A DNA stretch of 64,000 nt from assembly GCA_000727475.1 (NCBI GenBank), contig KL647321.1, forward strand, positions 310,001 through 374,000, given 5' to 3'. Positions 51,401-64,000 of this stretch are shown here, piece after piece (position 1 is the first letter of the stretch; each line of letters starts with the position of its first letter). The notes beneath the pieces are model-generated. The model was not told where the DNA came from and searched no databases. It saw only the letters and a list, made by a program, of their open reading frames with translations. The DNA is from Sarcocystis neurona. Its lineage: Eukaryota > Apicomplexa > Conoidasida > Eucoccidiorida > Sarcocystidae. Both the position numbers and the translations under genes were made by a program.

Positions 51401-53841
51401 TTTCCAGTAGTCACAAAGCTCACTGCATCTAAAATGCGTATCTCGGTGTCTCCGTTACTTTTTGCCCACACAAGGGTGGTGAGCATGGCGTGGTTCTTAT
51501 TTCCAACCTCTCGTGTCAACTGCCGAACACCTATCTGTTAGTATTAATTAGACCAGAAGTCTAATTAATTATAGCCTTCAACTATGTGTCTTCCTGTCTG
51601 AATTAACGGTCAACTGTACTACCGCGTTCGTAAACGTAAGGATCACGTAATCTCTCTGGTTGATGTACGCAACATGTTCCTAGCCACGTCGAAAAGCATT
51701 TCTCCACCGCGTTGTCCACGCTGATACTCCGCCTGCTCACCGTGAAAACAGTTGCAAACAAATGCTTGATGGAACATGCTGCCCATCTGTACATTCTTAA
51801 TGGTTTTCAGCTTAGAAGAAAACACCTTTTTGAGTCGGCAGCAGGGAGACGACGATGCTTACTATCAAGAACGTAGCAGAACTGATGGTTTATGCATACC
51901 CAAATACCTGCAATCGAGAATTTCGGCGCTGCATACGGAAGGATGGAAACAAGGGCCGCCGAATTACGCATACATGCGTGAAGTGTGCGTGTATGTCCCG
52001 TGTCGATTCGTGCAATATCCCCGCTTTACCAGGCTTGAGTTTACAATCCGCCCAAGCAAGTGAAGTACATCAGTCTGTTCCTACGTAGCGGCGCATGAGC
52101 AACCAACGCAGTCAGTAGTGCTTCCTAGTATCCTACTCGCGTAAAACTCTTTTGAGTCGATGCGCACAGCCGTTTTGCTTGCCTCCTTCACACAAAGACG
52201 CCCGAGACTTCGCAGATTTTACGTGCTGTACGTTATTATTCATGTACATACGTGGAAAGCGGCGCGCACGCTTACTACATACACACACGTCGCCAAGCCA
52301 CACGCAAATCCAGATGCACATTATTCGGTACCCGACAGTCTTCTCACGATGAAAAGTGTTTTCCGCATCTGTAACCAGTTCCTATGTGCCCTTCCGCAAA
52401 GAGGACTAAATTCGCGTTTCGGCTGCTGTGCTATCACTCCAAACAGGCGATATGTTGACGATCGGCCGATGACCTCTTGTGCAACCAGTAGGATCTAGGA
52501 AAGCAAGATCTCACACATTTACTCTTGTTTGGAAAAAAAATTTCGAGAAACAAGCACATTCTTCTTGCTTCCATGTCGACTATACAGTGAAAGTAGGCGG
52601 TTATGCTTACACTTACAGATGAAGGGACGTTAACTTAGAAGCTCTTGCAAGAACACCATTTTTACTGACGTAGTCACTTTGGGGCGCGAGAATGCTGGCA
52701 ACTCGAGATCGGTGCACAGGTGTATACGCCCACTGCGTAATTACACAGAACATAACTACTGTTATATTGGGGTTGGCATGGGGCAAAGCACAGTTTCATG
52801 TGAAGCCATCCGTGAATTCTGGACCGTACCAGACGCCATCCGATACGGGCACGTATCTAATAGACAAAGACGCAAATCTATACATATATATACGTACACG
52901 TATCCGTATACCTACGTGGAGCGGCATGCCGTTGTACAGACACCTACACACAGACTTTAGGAATACAAGAATCCGTCTTGTATTACTGGGTCCACTTCCC
53001 CTAATCGTTACATGATATGAGGGGGTGTCTCAAATTAAAGAGACGACTGACGTTGACAGTTTTTTCTTCGACGGATCCACGATATTGGCTCAATGGCATA
53101 CACGTATGTATCTAATGTACGAAGTGTGCTCGGTTCAACGATGCAACGGAAAAGGAGAAGCAAATGTGACTGTAGAGAACGGTGTAAGTACAACCACCAC
53201 ACATCTGGCGAGTGCACCGCTTCTCGTCTGCAGAACGCCAACTTTTTTGGGCTGCAGCTGCTGCGGTTCGCACAGTAGGGCGCCATTTTCCTTCCGTTGT
53301 CACCCCAGCTAGGAATGTGACCCGTATAGTACTTACTGTAGCCGTTTACGGACCGACGCGGAATATGATGTACATGAATAAAAACCTGTACGTACATAAA
53401 TTCATGCACCTATGCAGATAGACACAAAGATGGCGACACTGCTTCAACTGCTGTTACTACCGTTGCAGGTATATTAATGTTACACAAAAAACAGAGCAGA
53501 GTCTGAGGTACGTAAAGAGATAAGTGCAAGCAAAAGAAAGGTAACGTGAACCCGTCTCGAATCCTGCCGAGGGGAGCACCAGGTGCAGAGGGTCAATGTG
53601 GATGTACTGGTGTTGGCCCAAGTGCGCTGCTGCCGTTGGTGCTCCTCTTGCTGGTGCTGCAACTACTGCTGCTGCTTTTGTTGCCGTTATTGCCGAGTTG
53701 CCGGTGCTGCAGGTGCGATAAAGCGTGACGGTTCGCTCAGCTGCTTCTAGGCGTGCGGCTGCTGCAACTACCTGTGGTGTGGTATTGACGTGCGGGTTTC
53801 CCTGCTTGTTGCTCCTGCTTCGGCCGTATCTGTGCCGCGGT
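48481..53841. other. Gene-poor spacer of unique sequence
   Basis: Lies upstream of the TMEM8-like gene and downstream of the minus-strand gene ending at 53842. Composition is even, microsatellites are few and reading frames are short; 49270-50050 and 50700-51600 have almost none. The promoter of the TMEM8-like gene should lie just right of 48480 but no motif was recognised. CTG-rich sequence appears from about 53620. Confidence 0.5.
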
Positions 53842-56800
53842 TCAGCTGTTCTCAGCTCTTTCCTCCGCGCCGCCGTCCTCTTCTTCACTGGACTCTTCTC
53901 CGCTACTGCTGCTATCTTCGCTGTCATCGCTCGCCTCTTGTCGTTCTTGCTGCTGCTGCTGCGCACGCTCTGCCGTGCGCCGCTTGCGCCGCGCCGTCCC
54001 TAGCAGCAGTCCACGGAAGGCAGCTGCTGCAGCAGGTGTCGTTCCACCAGTCTGCTGCTGCTGTTGCATGCTTCCTCGGCGAGCCCCTGCTTCTCTACCT
54101 AGCAGAATAGCAGCAGGTTCACTGTCAATCGATCTGGTTGTTTCTGCATGAAGCTGCTGCTGTGTGACCACAGCCTCCGCGCCTGCTGCAGCCATCGCTA
54201 TACCCCCCTGCTGCCGCTGCACCCGCTGCCAAGCTTCCGCCGCTAGTACTGCTTCTCTGCCTTCGTGGGCTGCTGCCGTTTGTGCTGACGGCAGGAGGGG
54301 CCCTCCAGGATAGCTTCTCTCTCTTCTTGCAGCTGTTCCTGTTTCACGCGCCCCCTCTGCAGCAGCAGCAACACGCAGTCTGCTGCTGCTGGTTGGCGCC
54401 ACCCGCAGCTTCAAACACAAAGTTCGGACGGCAGAAGCTAACAGGGAAGGATGCGTTGCACGAGCAAGAACTGTTTTAGGAAACGGAGGAGGAATAACGG
54501 GAGGCTGCTGTGGATCATAAAACCGCTCTTCTGCCGGTTCGGTCTCCGCCCACGCCGCCGCAGCAGCGGCAGCAGGCACTACTCCGTTCACGACTCTGCA
54601 CAGACATAAATAACAGCAGTTTGAGGACAAAGGGCTGAGAGGGCCCGCACTGGCTGCACCTATGCAATCAAAACAAGCAACGCTTTTGTCGGTTGAGAGA
54701 AAACTCCTGCGGACAGTCATGACAAATTCAAACGTTGTAGTAGACGTAGGACGTCCAGCAGACGTTCTGCTACCACCACAGATAGCGGCAGCACCACCTG
54801 CGGAAGCCGTAGACACGTCCACATCAACTACTGCACTCTCCCAGGGTATTACAACAAAGGCCTCCTGAACTTTGTCCTGCAACTTTAAACACAACATCGC
54901 AGAGACGTCAAAACGTTCCTCTTTAAAAAAAAGCCCTTCCGGCCGGGACCTCTCCAAGTGAGAGCTGCAGAGAGAGGCCTCTGTCAGCGGCGGTGCACAC
55001 ACGTGCCCCAATATATATAGGTATCTATACCTCTGTGCGTAGTGTTCTAAGACAGACATGCCCCCCCCATCTAAATAGGCAGCAGATGAGTAACTGATGG
55101 AAAAGTGTTTCCACGTATACAGCTGTACCTGCAGTATACACAAACATACGTAAATGTACACACACACATATACTTCTGTACTTCTGTACTCGCGAGAGCG
55201 GCACAAAGAAGGTCTCTCCCTACGCACACACGCACTTCGAACGCACACCCATTATCCCACACACATAAGTGTGGGTTCACAGACATATATCTATATATAT
55301 ATATATACAGACAGAGAGAGAGGGAGAGGGAGATAGATACAGATATATATGTATGTATGCATTCGAGTAGTCACATAGAGGTAGCCGTACATATATACGG
55401 GCACGAGTGTACACATATAAATTTATATTTGTAGACGCCTACAAAACGGGAGCTGGAGTGGCGGACGGTACAAGCAAGGCTCTTAACTACGTACATCTGC
55501 GCGTACGTATCTCTCTACCTATATGTATATGGACATACGGAACGGCACACACACACACGCATACATGTATATACACGCATATGCGTATGCTATTGATAAA
55601 ACCCCGCATATGCATATATAAATATAACATGAACTACTACACAGGTCCGAATAATACAACACGTATGCACATCCGCATCTCTCTCTTTACAGATAGCAGC
55701 ACACAAGGAAACCCACCTTTCGATGGATGTATTTTGACAAGCGTACCAACGAAGACGCTTGCGTGCATACGTGTTATAATTTTCATACACAATACAAGAC
55801 TAAGTGGGATAGTTATGAGAGGGGAAACCTGCAGTCACACATATGTCTCTCTTTTCTACCTGTATTTGAAAGTGGCTCCAGATGTCTGGCAGAAAAATTT
55901 GACTTCATATCCAGCAGCCACCCGGCGCACCTGCGGCGACACATGCCGCACCTCACTGCTGCCGCCGCTGTAGCTTGCGCTGCTGCTGCCTCTGCCTCCC
56001 TCTGAGCCTCTGCCGTCAGTTTCCTGGGTGCTGCCGCTGCTGCTGCGCAGGGACGAAGCGGACGGTTGCATCTGGTAGAGGAGGCGAGGTCGAATATCGG
56101 GAGGAAAGCAGGTTTTCCCGTAGTCTTTACTTTGAAGGAAAGACAGGCGCGACGTTTGCAGTTCTTCTAGAGACGGGAAGGGAAGAAAGTGGAACGAAGG
56201 ATACACCGTCTCGTGGGCTGCAGGGTCCGCAATATTCGCCGTCTCCGGAGGCGCTGCCGTCGTGCCCCCGAGTCTGAGAGACACAAACCCACATAACAGC
56301 GAGACAGGGCGACAGCCAGAGTGACAGCGGCGCAAGAAATGAAAGCAGAGGTACCAGCGAAGAGCAAGAGACGAACAGGCGACGAGCACAGGAAAGAAAA
56401 GGAGGGAGAACTACGTAGTAATTTAAGAAGTACGTCACACAAAGGAAGACACAGACAGAGAGAGGGAAAAGACGGGAGGACAAGGAAAAAAGGGAGGCGA
56501 AGAAGGTGGCAGACGCACAAATCGAGAAAAGCTGGCACTTTAGAAACACGAAGACAGGGGGCTAGAAGCAAAAGAGGGGAAAGGTGAAAAAGAAGAAACA
56601 GTAAATACGGCTGGAAGGAAGAAGAAATGAAGAGGACGGAAGGAAATAAAGCGGAAGGAAGAGCGAGAAAAAAAAGGAGACGAAAGACTATGGGATGCAG
56701 CCAGAAATGCAACAAAGAAGAAGCAGACGAAGACAAGCAGGGAAAGCCGAAAAGATAAAAGCCCTACAGGAAAGGAACGCGGGAAATCGAAGAAACTGCA

Positions 56801-57229
56801 GACCTCTGTGTGTGTATACGAGTGTATTTGTTCACATATTCTTCATCCACCCACGTATGTACGAAACTTCGATATCCACACGTGCACAAACTGCGGACAC
56901 CACCGACGATGACGACCACCTTCTTTCTCTGAACATGTCTCACCTCATAACACAAGGTAACTCGTGTACAACTCTATAAATTGACGTGTATCTGTACGTG
57001 CGCTTCAATCGTATCATTCTTCCTTCTGTCCACACATGTATGTACAGATGTATCTATACATATAACTACGTACACTTCTACGTTTGCACGAATCCCAGCA
57101 TTACTGCTAAAGATATACATGTATGTGCACGGACGTGTTCACAGCCGTGTAATTCGTGTCTACACATATATAAGAACATAATACTTGCAACTATGCATGT
57201 AGAAATATGTATCCACAGCAATAATACTT

Positions 57230-57269
<40 letters not shown>

Positions 57270-58032
57270 AGGCGTACGCCGCCTTAATATTCGTACATGC
57301 GTATGCAGCCTGTCCTCTGCGGAGACGAGTAAATAGCAAAGTGGTCACCTGCGGGCATATGAGATCAGTTCTTCTAAATGAAGCGGACGACTTTTCGCTG
57401 CTTCTTCGACGCCCCGAAGACGCACTTGTGCCACGGCCCACGGCGTCTCCTGCCACACACCCCGTCGCACAGAGAAAAGAAAACGGAGAAGAAGACGACG
57501 AAGAACTTGACGATATCGATCAAAACGACGTACACGTGTGGAAACACAAGAAGACCGAATGACGTATATGTATACAGACTCGAGGCCCCCAGCCCAGCCT
57601 CTCTGTTCACACATGTGTATACATATGTAGCAAAGAATCAGAGCAGCATGTTTTATCATTTGATCCTCCGGACGCTGCTCGCATCGAAGCGACCCTCCCT
57701 CATGCCATCGTTCCCAAGGTAATCCCATTTTTCAGAACGAAGAAAAAGTCTCCTCCGTTCACACACACACACACAGACAAATATATGGAAACATGAGTCT
57801 ACATATATATATATACATATATATGGCAGTATGCGTGCCCACATATATACATATGTATGCACTGCACACGGATACAACTCGCTCGATATCATACACATAT
57901 ACATATACATGTATGTGTGTGTCTGTGTGCATGCACATATACATATATATATATATGTGTATACTGCATACATAAAGAGTTATCTCCACATAACATATAG
58001 ACACACATGTATACATCTATGGATCTATCCAC

Positions 58033-58065
<33 letters not shown>

Positions 58066-59698
58066 GGGTTGTATATACATATATATATATATAAAACCAG
58101 GCCCCAATCCCCTATTCATACGTATATATATATATATATATGCATGACGTATATTCCAGGTGGTATTCAATTTCTGCAACCATATGTATATAGGTGTACA
58201 CATATATATGTTTACATCGATATATGATGTGTACACTATCAGATCCCTCCGCAGTCTCTGTATTGACATATATGCAATATATGCACATACATATATATAC
58301 ATATACATATGAAAACGACATATGTAACGGTGCCATATATATATACACGTAGACAACGACGTATTTATACACACTCAGGCCTGTTTACAATCTTGTATTC
58401 ATATATACGTGTATATATATATGCACACTCAGGGGTGCCTCTACACTTTTTCTATTCACGTATATATACATATATATCAGAAGGTCCCTCTACAATATAT
58501 CTGCTCATATGCATACGTACGTACACTTCACAGCAGCAGCGCCAACAACGGCGAAAGCCGTTACCCCATTCGTATTTCCATAGGCTCGCAAACACATGCA
58601 TACACGATATATACAACGACATACATATACCTACATATATATATACATATATAGACGTGTATATGTGTATGCATATACATGTGCAGCGAGAAGTATACAG
58701 AGAGGCAGACAGGCGTAGATACAGAGACACGTGAATAAAAGAAAAGGTTGTTTAAAGCGGATGTGGTAACAGCAGGAGCATCTGGTCTCCTCAAAAATAC
58801 CTGAAGTAGCAACTGGGAACATATACATATATATATATATGCTACATATGTAAGAACACCGACATGTGTTATATATATTACATACTGTACACGTAATACA
58901 TACAGACGACTCTCTTTATCCATACACAAGCACAGAGATATATACAAGTGTGTTCATATCCAGGGGATACACGTTGCCTGCTACTCAGGGAGACAATATA
59001 TATAGATGTATGTGTATACATATGTGTACATATATCACTATATATATGTCCACGCAGAGGTGAGGAGAAGGTACATGTGGACGTACGCACAAACAGAGAG
59101 AGAGGAAACGACGGGGAGTGCTTTTTGCTGTGTGTGTCTATACAAGGACTTCCTTGCTGCTGCTCGTTTATCTCCTTCTTCACTTCCTTACGAGCATAGC
59201 AGCAGCCTGAACCAGCAGCAGCAGCCGCTGTTTGCGCGGCAAGGCGTTCAGTCCCGCCTCCACGGCCGCACGCGGTGGCGAAACAGCAGAAGCAGGGGTC
59301 TCAGCAGCAACAAAAGAAGACGAGAAAGACGACGAGGAGGATGTGGAGGAGGGTGTACTAGGTAGTGGGGCGCGCGCAGCGGCAGTGGCAGGTGACTCCG
59401 CGGCCGCTGTTGCTGCTGGAAGGGGAGGAGGGAGAGAGGCAGCGATCGCTTCGCAGACGGCAGCAGGGAAAGCAGCGGCACCGGGCGAAATGCAGCGAGT
59501 CGCAGGAGTAGCAGCAGTAGAAGAAGAAACACCAGCAGAAGAAGAAGCAGCAGCAGCAAGAGTATCACGAGAAGGGGAAGAAACAGCAGCAGCAGCAGCA
59601 GCGAAAGTCTTCCACTCCTCTGAAGAAGTGGGAGGGATGCTGTGCCACTGCGGCTGCACGACGCAGCGCAGCAAGTCGTAGACTTCTACTAGCGACAT
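53842..59698 (-). CDS. Hypothetical five-exon protein with acidic C-terminus
   Basis: Not recognised. Exon model (minus strand): 59698-59192, 58800-58729, 57449-57349, 56273-55860, 55093-53842; all GT-AG, phases agree, total 2346 bases (781 residues). Acceptors are strong: ttgctacttcag before 58800, a 40-base pyrimidine tract before 57449, tgtgtctctcag before 56273, cttttccatcag before 55093. The protein starts MSLVEVYDLLRCVVQPQWHS, has an Ala/Ser-rich insert, a helical run (LPRKQRLLLLVQAAAMLVFL, then RPDAPAVTTSALNNLFFYS), a conserved-looking region (FHFLPFPSLEELQTSRLSFL, then KDYGKTCFPPDIRPRLLYQM; SVLEHYAQRYRYLYILGHVC) and a tail with poly-Gln, basic RRKRR and Ser/Glu runs, typical of nuclear proteins. 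The 58729 donor (GTCTCT) is weak. A strong acceptor at about 54602 suggests the last exon may contain another intron. Confidence 0.6.
57200..58500. repeat. TATA/ACATAT microsatellites in introns of the minus-strand gene
   Basis: Dense TATATA and ACATATAT runs (about 57230-57280 and 57780-58500) lie on either side of the 57449-57349 exon. Reading frames here are Tyr/Ile repeats without coding value. Confidence 0.85.
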
Positions 59699-59702
59699 GG
59701 TT

Positions 59703-61860
59703 GCTGATTTGCAGCAACAGCAGCAGACGCTGCAGCAGGAGAGGCCGCCGCAAGCCAAGCAGCAGGACACAGAGACAGGGTTTTGCAACAGCAGCAGCCA
59801 GAAACGCAGAGCTGCAGCATTGCACCGAGAGAAGCAGTGGAATGACACAGCATCAGCAGTTGCAGGAGCAGCAGGAGTCAAAATTTACGGCGGAGAGAAG
59901 ACGCAGGAGACAGTCAATTTACGAGTGCGAAGAGCTCAAGAAATAGAGGAGGGAGAGCGATGCGAGTGGGAGAGGAACGTCGAAACGCGTGGCAGCAACT
60001 GCAGCAGCTGTTTTCGTTTTTCCTGTTTTGTTGCGCAGCGTGCAGGGGGGAAGGGCAAAAAGGAGGTGTGGCATTAGGAGAGGAGAAGAAGAGAACGCAA
60101 AAAGACGCGCGAAAACGGAACAGAAAGAATGGCGACAGAATCAAGAAGCGCGTGGAGAAGTAATTAAACAACGGAGAAGGAAAGGAAGGCGGAGAAGGTG
60201 GAGGATAGGAGGAAAGGGAAGGGAAAAAGGCGGTTGATAGAGAGAGAGAAGTAGAAAAGCCGGAGGGCACCTAAGAAGGCGTGAGGAACTGAAAAAACAA
60301 CTTTAAAAAAGCACCATACATATAGGGGCCTACGACGACGTTCAAAGCTGCAAGACGCTCGCACACCCGTAGTCACATGGATACCTTCGTTTAAGACGTA
60401 CCACTATTATTTTCCTATATGTAGTTTTCGTTTCTATATACATGTAAACGTCAATAGACGTTCGTAAACTCAAAGATTTTAGGCACATCAATACATATTC
60501 CCTGGTTCACTATTTCACCATAGTGCAAACCGGGAGTCGAGCCTGTATCTACATCTACTTACGTATATATTTACTCTCGTACAAATTTCTGTACGGGTGC
60601 TCATGTTCGTGTGGATACTGCGGGATGTGACAAACAATACAAAATTTCACCTTACTGCAGAGATATTTTCTGAAACTACGCTGATCTACTATTCTACGTG
60701 GGTATTGTCGCGGGGCAGGGAGAAGCCAGGCGCGCGCAGGGTCGCACACAGCAATAATGGGTCAACATATTCAAATAGTTTCCAGCAGCAGATCTGTGTG
60801 CAGGAAAATGCCGAAACTCTTCCCACAAGACCAACGAGGGTTAAAAAGCACTAGTGATAGAAATCTCCCTGCTCAGGAGAAGGTTAACACACGAGACCAC
60901 CTGCCGGGAGTCGCCGACGGCGGTGCTGCCGTTTCTTCATTGCTACTGCGGCACAACACTCCATAGCAGACTTTGTCAGCAGATAATCTCTCCGTGGATG
61001 CAGAGACAAATGCAAGGAGATTTCGTGAGAGCACTTTTCACCCCGTTACCCCTTACACACACACACATATATCTTAAGGTTCTCTCTGCGTACACAGATC
61101 AGAACTGTACACGAACTCCTGTGGAGAGCCCTACACTTCTCTCGCGTAGACAGAGAGGTGACTCTCGAGCAACACGTCAGACAAGACGCTATACAGAGAC
61201 AGATATACAGATAGATCTGTATTATCCGCATGGAACACGTGAACGTATATATATGTATGTATATAAATCTGTGTTCTCCTCCCCACTATATTATTAGTGT
61301 GCGCCCACTTCCCCGTGATAATTCTGCCGGTCGTTCAAACTCTGGAGGCACGAAGAGCCATCACGAGACGTACAAAACACCTGTCATCGCGTGCGTCATC
61401 GATACGCGCCCACCCATACATACATACGTATGTATACGCAGCGTACCGATCTACAGACAGACATGCGCGAAGATGCTTCTGTTATTCCACATCCGTATCT
61501 ACTTATAATAACTCCTTCACTCCCATATCTTCTGTGTGTTCACGGAAGGGAGTTTGTGTACCTACCTATAAACGCCCTTGCGTACTTACATTTGCCTATA
61601 TACGTACGAGGAGTTCCATTTCTGTCTCCTCCTCCTTCTCCCTCCGTCTGTATCTGTCTCTCTTTCTCTCGCTTTCACAACTATAGCAAGATTGCAGTTC
61701 TACTCTGGACTCGTTTAATCAGGACGACTGCAGCGAACTTTCTCTGTCGGCTGCGGGTAGGACTACTTTTATCTACTGTTGCAGTTGCTCATGCGGCGGA
61801 GGGTGTGTCTTTGAAGGTCCGTCAGTGACCTGCTGCTGCAGTTGCTGCCCTCGTCTGCCC
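59703..61860. other. Spacer upstream of the 781-residue gene
   Basis: Purine-rich sequence to about 60300, then mixed unique sequence with short TATA runs. Plus-strand frames such as 59697-60077 are Gln/Arg-rich by-products of CAG and GAGA sequence. No gene is supported. If the ATG at 59698 is not the true start, upstream exons of that gene would lie here or beyond. Confidence 0.4.
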
Positions 61861-62099
61861 TTTCACACGGAAAGAGACGGAAGAGGGGATCTAGAAGGGC
61901 GAAATACTTCTGGTACAGCTCTGAAAGCAGCCTTGCGGAATAATACTCTCGCTTGGGTCTGCTCCCACCCCGTTACTGCATTTTGCTGCTTCTCCAGCTC
62001 TTCTGCTGCTGTTGCGCGATTGTTGCTCGTCCGCTCCTCCTGCAGATCTTCTACCATTTCTGCTCATGATTCCCTTATCGCCGCATCCGCTACTACTGC

Positions 62100-62830
62100 T
62101 GCGAGCGTTGCTTCCACTGGTAAATAGCACCTGCTGCGGCTGCTGTAGCTGCTGCTGCTGCTGCAGTGGCGGAGGCTGCTGCCGCTGCTGTTGGCGTCGC
62201 CGCTGCCAGGCGCGGTGTGTATAGTTATGGTGCTGGCGTTACTGCTGCTATTGCCTCCGGCGCTACAGGTGTTCCGACGACAGGAGCTGCTGTTGCTGTC
62301 ACGGCACTGTACCTCTCTGCGGCTGCCGCTATTCGTATGCATAGCTGCTGCTGCTCCTGCAAATACTACCACTGCTGCCGCTGCTCTGCTGTGCGAGTGG
62401 GGTTTCCATCTCTGCTGTGCTGCTACTGGGTTGTACAGGCTGTGAGGTCTACTTTCCGTGGTGCTATACGGTCCTTTATGCGGTAGCTGCTGCTTCGCTC
62501 CTGCTCCTGCTGTTGCTGTGGTGCTGCAGCTTTTGCAGCTCTGCTGATGCTCGTGCTGCTGCTGCTGCTGTGCTGCCCCTTCTGCTCCTCTGCTGCTGCT
62601 GCTGCTGTGCTGCTCTGCTCTGCTGCTGCTGCTGTGCTGCTCCTTCTGCTGCTCTGCTGCTGCTGCTCCTGCTGTGCTGTTTCTGCTGTTGCTGTTCCGA
62701 CTGCCCTGCTGCTGACACTGCTGTACTGCTGCTGCTGTTAGTGTGGTGCCGCTCCTGCTGCTGTGCTGCTGCTGTGCTGCTGCTGTGTTGCTGCGCTCCG
62801 GCTGCTGCTGCCGCTGCATCTCTCTCGTGC
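62100..62830. repeat. CTG/CAG imperfect triplet region
   Basis: About 700 bases of imperfect CTG triplets on the + strand, open in most frames on both strands (Leu/Cys/Ala on +, Gln/Ser/Ala on -). It may be intron or low-complexity coding sequence of a minus-strand gene; the sequence cannot decide. Confidence 0.75.
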
Positions 62831-63693
62831 CGGTTGGTGGAGGCGGCGAGGCGGGGCACGACCTTCCGGGTGCGTGCGCACACACACACTGGCTCGGGGG
62901 TTGCTTTTTTTGAAAGAAGCATTTCCTCCTTTAGACACTTCCGGTATTTCTCGCCATCTCCGTCCACTGTCAGCCGCTGCATACAGGTTGATGGGGCGTA
63001 GTAATATCTTGCGGCCTTAACCGCAGGAACAGATGCCGACAATCCCCTGGCCGCCTTTCCTTCACCTGTTGGCGTCTTCCACAGTGACGTCTTCCTTTAA
63101 AAAAAATGACCGTCGTCGATGAGTCCTAGGCAGTTTTCTCCTTCCGTCGTGCAAAGTCTGTCACAGGGAGTCCATCGTTTCCCTGCCTTCACCGCAGCAC
63201 AGCTTTTTCGCCTCGTCACCTACCGTGTCAGCCGTCGTCCCCTGCTCCCTCCACGAATATTTTCATCTGCGTTCATATATTCCGTCATTTCGTCCGTCCT
63301 ACCTTCTTCGCCTTGCTGCCTGACTCCTCTATTGGCTTCCACTTTATGCGTTTCCCCTGCCTTGCCGTTGCCTTCTGCGTAGTCCCCCCTCCTGCGTGGC
63401 GTACGCCGAAGGGGCACCAGCGGCGTTCGAACGGTCGACTTGTTCATTCGCCTCACGTGGCCACTCATTTTCCTACTGATTTTCTCCTTTTCTCTTAATG
63501 CCTTCCCATTCTCTGGCCTCTTTGCCCCAGTCTTACCCGCAGCTCTTTCTCTCTTCTTGGTCGGGACGTTGCTGTGCGGCGCCACCCGCCCCGGCACCGC
63601 GGCTCGCGGGGCAGCGCTCCTGCGGCAGAGAAATGGAAGAATCGATGCAGAAAAGAGCGACTGTCTTTTAGTCACGGGCGGGAAAAGAAGCAA
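62738..63693 (-). CDS. Candidate exons of a further minus-strand gene
   Basis: An open minus-strand stretch at 63693-63224 is rich in Arg, Lys and Glu (KMSGHVRRMNKSTVRTPLVP, ending GSRGRRLT) and stops at a GTAGGT donor. Two more possible exons follow: one of about 30 bases after ttttttttaaag near 63098, and one after acceptor cctgtatgcag near 62980 (reading SGRRWREIPEVSKGG or, in another frame, VDGDGEKYRKCLKEEMLL). Another short open segment with an ATG lies at 62057-61863 (EELEKQQNAVTGWEQTQARV). They may be 5' exons of the gene ending at 53842 or a separate gene. No family was recognised. Confidence 0.3.
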
Positions 63694-64000
63694 TCATTCG
63701 AGCAAAAGGACAAAAGTTTCGTCTTGAGGGCCTCTCACGGTTCCGCTGCGACAACACGGCCACAACACACTTCATCGAGCCATTCCACTCGGTCCCCTAT
63801 ACCGGGCAATCTGCCAGATTTCGTCATTTACGGACTGTTTGTTCTTCTTTTCGGTCCCACTGACAACTGTCCCGTCTCATTTTAGCCCTCGCCGTTGTTG
63901 GTCCCGTTTCTTCGTCAAATTTTCTCTCCGAAAAGCACTACATTTTTCCATTGGCGTGTGCCCTCAGCTGCCCCAACCCTTCTTGTTCGATTCTTCTCCG

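Noticed and set aside
57341..57719. Plus-strand acidic frame (NGEEDDEELDDIDQNDVHVW) and a following exon-like segment (SFDPPDAARIEATLPHAIVP)
   Set aside because: Attractive at first, but the acidic codons are the complement of a long pyrimidine tract ending in a strong minus-strand acceptor at 57450. The minus-strand exon 57449-57349 joins its neighbours in phase, while the two plus pieces join only through a weak donor and have no partners.
1..64000. CRISPR arrays, bacterial operons, insertion sequences, rRNA genes
   Set aside because: No spaced identical repeats, no transposase-like frame and no rRNA-like stretch was seen. The sequence is clearly eukaryotic.
1..64000. tRNA or other small RNA genes
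   Set aside because: I searched by eye for GGTTCGA-type B boxes. The few hits (for example near 47886) are in coding sequence or lack a cloverleaf. A tRNAscan-SE run would be decisive.

Overview
The window looks like nuclear DNA of an eimeriid coccidian (Apicomplexa; Eimeria or Cyclospora type). The evidence is large numbers of CAG/CTG triplet runs that code for poly-Gln, poly-Ala and poly-Ser stretches inside otherwise conserved proteins, genes split by long GT-AG introns, and introns and spacers packed with (TA)n, TATG, GT and CT microsatellites. I cannot tell the genus from the sequence alone. Two runs of N (7106-7932 and 42551-42999) are assembly gaps sitting inside CT and GT repeats.

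Layout, left to right. (1) 454-11255, + strand: most of an importin-7/8 type karyopherin beta (5' end outside the window), in six exons with consistent phases. (2) 12887-13810, - strand: an unrecognised gene with a long open exon. (3) 15799-19093, + strand: a Gln/Pro/Ala/Ser-rich protein of about 740 residues in its main exon, with uncertain upstream exons. (4) 21622-30806, + strand: a NUFIP1 homologue (box C/D snoRNP assembly factor), recognised from three conserved blocks on separate exons over 9 kb. (5) 34640-48480, - strand: a very large TMEM8/PGAP6-like membrane protein of the CREST hydrolase superfamily, modelled as five exons and about 2771 residues, with all predicted catalytic residues and a roughly 500-residue low-complexity insertion in one loop of the membrane domain. 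(6) 53842-59698, - strand: an unrecognised five-exon gene of about 781 residues with an acidic C-terminus. (7) 59.7-63.7 kb: CAG-rich sequence with fragments of probable minus-strand exons whose gene may extend past the right edge.

The genes do not form an operon or an obvious pathway, as expected for a eukaryotic chromosome. NUFIP1 (+) and the TMEM8-like gene (-) are convergent. Spacers at 11.3-12.9, 13.8-15.8, 19.1-21.6, 30.8-34.6 and 48.5-53.8 kb hold mainly microsatellites or unique sequence with no supportable gene. All exon boundaries were read by eye from GT-AG sites, reading phase and remembered family conservation. No alignment or transcript data were used.
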